Of a stretch of 64,000 nucleotides of DNA, positions 57,154-64,000 are shown one piece after another. How positions within the stretch are numbered: the first letter of the stretch is position 1; each line of letters opens with the position of its first letter. Source of the stretch: Evernia prunastri (lineage: Eukaryota; Ascomycota; Lecanoromycetes; Lecanorales; Parmeliaceae); the NCBI GenBank assembly GCA_003184365.1, contig NKYR01000149.1, forward strand, positions 1 through 64,000. Direction: 5' to 3'. Below the pieces are notes generated by a model. It was given only the letters and a program-made list of their open reading frames with translations, made no database searches and was not told where the DNA came from. Position numbers and translations under genes: made by a program.

Positions 57154-57651
57154 ATGTGGAGCGAGGTAGAAAATAAGAAACCGACTCGACCGCTACAGCA
57201 TTGTATCAGCGCCATTAGAAATCGAACCCAATACAATTCGATACCACCAGCAAACAGAGGTACCAGAGTGGAAGGCCTGCAATCAATCGGATTTGGCTGA
57301 AGACAACGTCTGAGGCATAATTTAGGTGTCAAATGATGAAATTTTTCATCGCTTAGAGTAGAGTACAAGTGATCTTCCCGAGGTACTTTTGTAAGTATTG
57401 TCTCGACACGGTAAAGTATGTAATGTACTTGTACTCTAAGATAAGGTACGGTGAGGTAAGGGCAAGATATTTGGTACTCGTACTTCCTTGAGCCTACCCC
57501 GCCCTTGGTCTGAAGCGTTCTCTTGGAAGTTGGGATCACTATAAGGAGCTTGCGACGAAAGTATCCTGCTACGATTGTTGTTGTTGTTGTTGTTATTCCC
57601 ACCACACTGGGTGACATCATTTTTAGTTTTATACGATTCTCATTCTCATCA

Positions 57652-57689
<38 letters not shown>

Positions 57690-58071
57690 CATATAAGTAC
57701 GGAGCCATGGACGAAGAAGACCCGCGACGGCTGACCAAACCTACCAACGATGTCCTTGATAAAAACGCCAATAACGATAACAAGAACAATAATAACAACA
57801 ATAATAACAATACCGTCCTTGCCAGTGGTAATGAGGTCACTGCTCTCAAAGCGGAGAATGAGGACGACAAGGATAACAAGGACCATGCCGATCAAACCAA
57901 CTGTATCTTATTAGCTACAAGTCCTGGCACCGTCTCAGACGACTCAACCTCCAAACCACAGAGACGCCGTAACAAGCCAAGTCTAAGCTGCGAAACCTGC
58001 ACTGTAAGCCTTAAATACATGTGCTTTTCAACAAAGAAGATCTTGCTGCTTCAGACAACCTTACCGTCGCT
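57154..58071 (+). repeat. Unit A: duplicated 5' end of the Zn2Cys6 gene
   Basis: Unit A runs from TGTGGAGCGAGG to the N at 58072 and repeats the upstream region and first exon of the regulator that is intact at 59291. The reading frame starts MDEEDPRRLTKPTN at 57707. It is base-identical to unit C wherever I compared them, apart from the lengths of the (GTT)n tract (6 units here) and the (ATT)n tract. Confidence 0.85.
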
Positions 58072-58072
58072 N

Positions 58073-58447
58073 CAATCAATCGGATTTGGCTGAAGACAAC
58101 GTCTGAGGCATAATTTAGGTGTCAAATGATGAAATTTTTCATCGCTTAGAGTAGAGTACAAGTGATCTTCCCGAGGTACTTTTGTAAGTATTGTCTCGAC
58201 ACGGTAAAGTATGTAATGTACTTGTACTCTAAGATAAGGTACGGTGAGGTAAGGGCAAGATATTTGGTACTCGTACTTCCTTGAGCCTACCCCGCCCTTG
58301 GTCTGAAGCGTTCTCTTGGAAGTTGGGATCACTATAAGGAGCTTGCGACGAAAGTATCCTGCTACGATTGTTGTTGTTGTTGTTGTTGTTATTCCCACCA
58401 CACTGGGTGACATCATTTTTAGTTTTATACGATTCTCATTCTCATCA

Positions 58448-58479
<32 letters not shown>

Positions 58480-58737
58480 CATATAAGTACGGAGCCATGG
58501 ACGAAGAAGACCCGCGACGGCTGACCAAACCTACCAACGATGTCCTTGATAAAAACGCCAATAACGATAACAAGAACAATAATAACAACAATAATAACAA
58601 TACCGTCCTTGCCAGTGGTAATGAGGTCACTGCTCTCAAAGCGGAGAATGAGGACGACAAGGATAACAAGGACCATGCCGATCAAACCAACTGTATCTTA
58701 TTAGCTACAAGTCCTGGCACCGTCTCAGACGACTCAA
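58073..58737 (+). repeat. Unit B: second copy of the same region, shorter
   Basis: Unit B starts at CAATCAATCGG (equal to 57280 in unit A) and ends at GACGACTCAA before the N at 58738. It holds the (GTT)7 and the shortest (ATT)n tract and the start of exon 1. It is cut by an N on both sides. Confidence 0.85.
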
Positions 58738-59238
58738 NTGTGGAGCGAGGTAGAAAATAAGAAACCGACTCGACCGCTACAGCATTGTATCAGCGCCATT
58801 AGAAATCGAACCCAATACAATTCGATACCACCAGCAAACAGAGGTACCAGAGTGGAAGGCCTGCAATCAATCGGATTTGGCTGAAGACAACGTCTGAGGC
58901 ATAATTTAGGTGTCAAATGATGAAATTTTTCATCGCTTAGAGTAGAGTACAAGTGATCTTCCCGAGGTACTTTTGTAAGTATTGTCTCGACACGGTAAAG
59001 TATGTAATGTACTTGTACTCTAAGATAAGGTACGGTGAGGTAAGGGCAAGATATTTGGTACTCGTACTTCCTTGAGCCTACCCCGCCCTTGGTCTGAAGC
59101 GTTCTCTTGGAAGTTGGGATCACTATAAGGAGCTTGCGACGAAAGTATCCTGCTACGATTGTTGTTGTTGTTGTTGTTGTTATTCCCACCACACTGGGTG
59201 ACATCATTTTTAGTTTTATACGATTCTCATTCTCATCA

Positions 59239-59273
<35 letters not shown>

Positions 59274-59290
59274 CATATAAGTACGGAGCC

Positions 59291-62094
59291 ATGGACGAAG
59301 AAGACCCGCGACGGCTGACCAAACCTACCAACGATGTCCTTGATAAAAACGCCAATAACGATAACAAGAACAATAATAACAACAATAATAACAATACCGT
59401 CCTTGCCAGTGGTAATGAGGTCACTGCTCTCAAAGCGGAGAATGAGGACGACAAGGATAACAAGGACCATGCCGATCAAACCAACTGTATCTTATTAGCT
59501 ACAAGTCCTGGCACCGTCTCAGACGACTCAACCTCCAAACCACAGAGACGCCGTAACAAGCCAAGTCTAAGCTGCGAAACCTGCACTGTAAGCCTTAAAT
59601 ACATGTGCTTTTCAACAAAGAAGATCTTGCTGCTTCAGACAACCTTACCGTCGCTCCAGATAAAGAAAACCAAGGTACCATTCAGGACACATGAGTCCCT
59701 TAACCTTCCTTTCTCAATTTCTTTACTTACCTTCATCTCCTCCAGTGTGACCGGGGAAGACCGATGTACTCAATACCTAACACCAACTTCCTCCACAGAC
59801 CACGCCTCGTCTGACTCCCTACTTAGATGTTTTGCATGCGTCAAACGGAGATCTGAATGTCACTATTCCCATCTTGCTGATCTGATTGAGTTGCTCATCC
59901 AATCCTTGACTCAAGCAGCATCTTTCATCTGACGGAAGATAGGGAGTCACATCGTGCCCTCGGCATCGATACGCCCAAGAAGAAGTCCAAACCAAGCCGT
60001 GATACGGCGTCAAAGCCTATCGACGTTTGTTATCCTTGTACTCCTACTTCGTCTTCCTACTAACAAGAATACTGACTCACCCAAGACACAAAATGGCACC
60101 ACCAACCCCACAGAAAGACCACTTTCCAGATCGTCAGCTGGCTTCTCTCCAATGCTACTCTCCAACGTCCCTTTCTCCCATCCTACAGCTTCCAATATCT
60201 TTAAAGCCGAACATCCCTTTAGGTGAACTCTGGAATTCCACTCTTGCAGTACTGTCACTAACTTGAGCAAGCAACTACTGGATCCGTAAGGCATTTTTCG
60301 TAGCTCTCCTTGCTCGAGACTCCCCTTTAAGTCGCGAGACATGTTACAGGAATATAGAAATGTTAACTTCGAGATTTGCTAGATCGGGACGGGTTGAAAG
60401 AGGTAATTGGGGCCCTACCAAGCAAAGACCAGGCCGATATGTAAGTTCTTCTCTCTGTTCCATTGCAACGGAGCCAGTGCGTCCACTTGGCAGCGCGGTA
60501 GGGATACAATCCTTTACGCTTTCGTCTCTGAATAGTACCTTGGGCTCCATTCAGCAGACCCCTGCTTCCACTTCTGTTCCCACGCTACTATTTCACAGTT
60601 GCCCAAAAAAGGCGGCTAATTCGCTTTCCAGTCTGGTCGCTAAGTATTTCGATGTTATTGATCCTGTATATCCGATGATCCACCGCGGGTCCTTCCTGCG
60701 AGACTACGACTTCTTTTGGTCGTTGGGACCAACGGAGCGTCCGTCTGTAGATGGGTCATTTGTCGCTCTCGTGTTTGCCATACTAGCAATGGGCACACAG
60801 TTTGTCACATTGCCATCGTCTGACGCAAAGGAACAAACGGCCGAATTCTATGGTAAGATACCAGCGCTGGTTTACAAGGTATTGCAATTGATCCTGACCT
60901 ACTTGAAAAGTTTCGGCATCACACCAGGCTTTAAAGGTGCTCTCCTACCTAAGTCGTCCTTCTCTACGAGTCATTCAGACCATGGTTCTAATCGTCTATT
61001 TCCTCATGAATGATAATCACGCCGCGGATGCTTGGGCATTCGCAGGCATTCTCATCCGCCAGGCGTATGCCTTGGGCCTGAATCGTGACCCATCAATCAT
61101 CGTTCCCCAGGCGCACCCTTTCGAGAAGCAGCAGCGCCGCAAAGTGTGGCAAGCTGTGCTCTTCCAAGATACTTTCCTCACTGTCCTACTGAAACTGCCT
61201 CCTACCGCCACTCATACTGACGTGAGAGTTGAGGACCTGGCTTTAGAAGTGGAAGAATCGCTCACCGAGTCGGGTGCAACAGGTCAATACCTTTTCTGCG
61301 CTATCTTCGCCTTTCCGCGCCTCTGTTGAATTCTAAGACCAACCTGTTTGTGGTGCAGAAATTGTGTCTCTGCGGTCCATGAAGATCTTATTACTCAAAA
61401 ATGCACTTGAAACGAGAAAAGCTGACTCCCGAAACCCTGTAGATGTCACATACATATCAAGCATGTGGAATCTTGCAAATATAGTACAATCGACCCTCTG
61501 CACGCCGCGGTCTCTTTCGCTCCCGATATCGTCGTCACAAACACAACGGACCAGCCTAATCGCTTCATTCCATCGCATTTATATGTCATTCCCAGCGCCA
61601 TTCCGCACATTCAGCGAAGCATCAGTCTGCGATCTAGCACGCCGGAGCAAAAGGCTTGCAAGGCAAACTTTATTTTTGACCAGCAATTACTTTCATTGCC
61701 TTATGCTAATATATGCCGACGAGCATGAGCATCTAGACATTGACGTTCATGGAACTTTAGACGCAGCTCATGAGGCAATCAATAGTTTCTTCCTTCTGCG
61801 CGCGTTGTTCGAGGACGAGGCCATGGTGTGGTATCATTTCCAACATCGAGCATTTTCTGAAGCGGTAAGCGACTATCCATGGTGCTAAATTTGTGATATA
61901 TCAGAAGGCTCATTTTGAAACATCAGCTGGTGATAGCGGAGCTCGTCAAGAACCAGGGTGACAAACTAGTAATGAATCCAATCAGAATGAGAGCGAAGAA
62001 TGACGTTCTGAGCATGATTGGAATCCTACAGCTAAGTAGTGGCATAGATACGGTGGCTAGGACGAGAGTTTCTGTGCTGAGCAAGTTTTTGTGA
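59291..62094 (+). CDS. Zn2Cys6 transcription factor with fungal-specific domain
   Basis: Only the third copy of the 5' end (from 58739) continues into a full gene. Exon 1 (59291-59587) has an N-tract and a basic run PQRRRNKPSLSCETCT. The 15-nt exon 59660-59674 adds IKKTK, the 20-nt exon 59746-59765 adds CDRGRP, and the next exon (from 59827) adds CFACVKRRSECHYS. Together they make the six-cysteine binuclear zinc cluster. Exons further on are partly resolved: to 60852, 60937-61282, 61359-61864 and 61927-62094. They carry the fungal-specific domain (VAKYFDVIDPVYPMIHRGSF, then AWAFAGILIRQAYALGLNRD). The junctions between about 59930 and 60360 are not settled. It is a DNA-binding regulator with an unknown target. 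Confidence 0.82.
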
Positions 62095-62188
62095 AGGGGT
62101 TTTCACAACACTGACGATGTACTTACATTACACTGACTTCACTACCGCCCCTCCAAGAACAGACCGAATGTACATTAACATTCACAAA

Positions 62189-64000
62189 TCATACATCCTT
62201 CGACTTGTCCCTAGCCGAGAGGCAAATCCCTTGTTTCCGCATGTGTCGATTTAGACTTTCACAAAGTCGATCGAGCACCCACTCACTTTCGGTTGAGTCT
62301 GCCAACATTGGGCTATCTTCCCCAATCCAATCCCATTCCACAATGCCCTGTTCTTCCTCCGCCAGTGCGATCTCTTCTTTCGAGAGCCTGGAGAAACGTA
62401 TGAGCCGCGTATACTCGGCCCATTCCTCGTAGCAGTACCTACGAGGCGGATCGTCTTTGAGGTGATTTGCCGTATGCCGTATTGCTATCGCCAATTTGAC
62501 GGCTAGAGCTTGATCATCGAGGTCGTCTAACTCGCTGACTTGCTCCAATGTGGGTGTTGGGATAGTATCATCATCCTCCTCTGGACCAACGGGCAGACCT
62601 GCAGCCAAGCGCCGCCTCTCTGCAGCTTTCTGCGACTTTTTCTGCAGCCAGAGCAGTAGCCACGGGTATTTCTCAAGCAACTCGCGCCATAAGCCCGCTT
62701 TCGGTAAAACGGTCCAGTCGGCCAGTTTGAAAGTGCCGCGCTTGAAACTAGCGATGACTGTGTCGCCCATGTCCGAAATAAGGATCGTCATGGTTGGGAC
62801 GGCGATAAGGGACCAGACGATAAACAATGGTTTTCCGGCATTGCTTTTGGGACTCAGATCTCCATAGCCGATAGTGAGAAGGGAGACGTAGCAGAAGTAA
62901 AGAGCTTGGAAATAGCTCAGACCTTGGGACTTCGATTCTGCTGCCCAGAACCCGACAGCGCCTACGCACCAGAGGAGTCCAACTGCATGAGGATAAGCCT
63001 TCTGGCGGACATGAGGTGAACCCGACAAAGATGCTGGCTAGCTTCGGGGATAACAGGGGTATGCGTCCAGACTTACATGCTATGAAGGACATTGTCAATG
63101 CAGAATAGCGCTTGAACTTGTGAGTATTATGCTGAATTTTCCTCATCGCATCGAATCGATCCTTTTCTTGCCTCATCAAAAGAATTTTGGGTGGTCTCGA
63201 GCGAACTCGCCTCAGCACCCTCAAGCTAGCAGTCACAGCGCTAATCTTAGAGCTCTTTTGGCGGGATTCGTGAGGGGCTTGGGCGATTGCCTTCTCCACG
63301 TCGAAGTTGACCGTACGTTTCGTAATATCAAAAGGTTCGGAAATTGGGATTGAGATTTTGTGGTGTTGTTTAGCCAATGCGTGTGCCTTTAGGTTTTCAT
63401 ATTCTAAATCGGTAGTCGCAGTCCGTCTTAACGTATGCGTCCTTTGCTTCTCAACGTGCGACTTGACAACATGAGTTGATCCGAGTTCTTGGGCGAACCC
63501 TCGGATACTGGAAACCATCAAACCTAAGATGATGATACCACCAACCTGATAGAGAACATATCAGATAGTGGTGATGCAGACAACCAATCTACCAGGTTGC
63601 TCACCGAATATGGGAAGACCAGGCCTCTTCCGACATCATTTGTAGGGTAGAAGTCGCCAAATCCCACTGTTAGAACCGTCACATCACAGAAATACAGCTA
63701 GCGCCATTAGTTTAAGCAGAACATTGGAGATGGGCGATAAGAGACCGACCGAGTCCACGAAAGACCAACCCTCCACCTTAGCGAACACGGCAGCGCCTCC
63801 GGCAAGCCAACAAAAGAACATCATAGTCTGAAGTATCAAATTCCGCTGGTCATCTGACAGTTCAAAATGTTGAGGATAGTGGCCAAGAGAGTACCCCAAC
63901 ATATTCACCATCAGGATCATCGACGAGACAAGATAGAGAATGGCAGCAATGACGGCGTGCCAGAAGCCTTGGCTATAGGTCTGTTCCGGTCGGTGGGGAG
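62189..64000 (-). CDS. TOK1: Outward-rectifier K+ channel, TOK1 type (partial)
   Basis: The gene enters from the right edge, so its N-terminus is missing. Exons in the window are 64000-63750, 63697-63605, 63545-63077 and 62982-62189. TOK channels are fungal two-pore-domain plasma-membrane channels that let K+ out on depolarisation. Both selectivity filters are present: VTVLTVGFGDFYPTND in the 31-codon exon and SLLTIGYGDLSPKS in the last exon. Helices flank them (SSMILMVNMLGYSLG, WCVGAVGFWAA, FIVWSLIAVPTMTILISDMG). A long cytosolic linker between the pores and a C-terminal tail rich in E/D (GPEEDDDTIPTPTLEQVSEL) are typical. It is convergent with the regulator gene, with 94 bases between stops. 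Confidence 0.93.

Noticed and set aside
9300..64000. Secondary-metabolite or other functional gene cluster
   Set aside because: A Zn2Cys6 regulator is present, but its neighbours are housekeeping genes. No synthase, tailoring enzyme or transporter set is found.
1..64000. CRISPR arrays, operons, riboswitches or phage-type defence systems
   Set aside because: All genes are spliced eukaryotic genes. No evenly spaced short repeats with unique spacers occur; the regular repeats seen are microsatellites and minisatellites.

Overview
The window is nuclear DNA of a filamentous ascomycete (Pezizomycotina). Genes carry many short introns (about 45-80 bases, GT...AG, with CTAAC/CTGAC-like branch sites). 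The proteins are those of an ascomycete core genome, repeats are partly AT-rich and decayed in the style of RIP, and a Zn2Cys6 regulator is present. I cannot fix the class with confidence. The window is scaffolded: single N bases sit at positions 111, 6404, 58072 and 58738, and each lies in repetitive or duplicated sequence.

Layout. Positions 1-936 hold a collapsed Ty3/Gypsy element with a chromodomain and its 3' LTR. Positions 1414-4807 hold a small LSB1/PIN3-like gene without an SH3 domain, then a small secreted protein. Positions 5715-9600 are repeat-rich: two nearly identical LINE 3' ends around an N, then an AT-rich block holding a solo LTR with a 5-base target duplication. From 9.6 kb on the region is gene-dense. 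In order it holds a ribosomal L1-domain nucleolar protein (+), palmitoyl-protein thioesterase (-), the CTD-kinase cyclin CTK2 (+), CDP-diacylglycerol synthase (-), the ATRIP homologue Rad26/UvsD (+), Mediator MED21 (-), a cytosolic-type phospholipase A2 (-), EXO70 (+), a RING/SNF2 ATPase of HLTF/RAD5 type (-), type II phosphatidylinositol 4-kinase LSB6 (-), kinetochore SPC24 (-), mitochondrial FIS1 (+), a RING-H2 ubiquitin ligase (+), GPI inositol-deacylase BST1 (-), mitochondrial helicase IRC3 (-), Pol I factor RRN5 (+), the SWI/SNF-RSC subunit SWI3 (-), ETF-alpha (+), a Zn2Cys6 regulator (+) and a TOK-type potassium channel (-) that runs off the right edge.

These are independent housekeeping genes, not an operon or a recognisable secondary-metabolite cluster. 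Two themes recur: membrane lipid and secretion (CDS1, PLA2, LSB6, EXO70, BST1, PPT1) and nuclear transcription or genome maintenance (CTK2, MED21, RRN5, SWI3, Rad26, HLTF-like, SPC24). Neighbour order looks like ordinary fungal gene order.

The most unusual material lies between genes. It includes a 783-base palindromic element built of TTCGGGG units in opposed arms (25052-25834), a 627-base foldback element (37661-38287) beside a perfect 31-base inverted repeat, and a roughly 290-base MITE between SWI3 and ETF-alpha. Two genes use micro-exons inside their key motif: 14 nt for the Walker A of IRC3, and 15 and 20 nt inside the Zn2Cys6 domain. The apparent triplication of the regulator's 5' end is most likely a scaffolding artefact at microsatellites. 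I did not find a convincing new multi-gene system.
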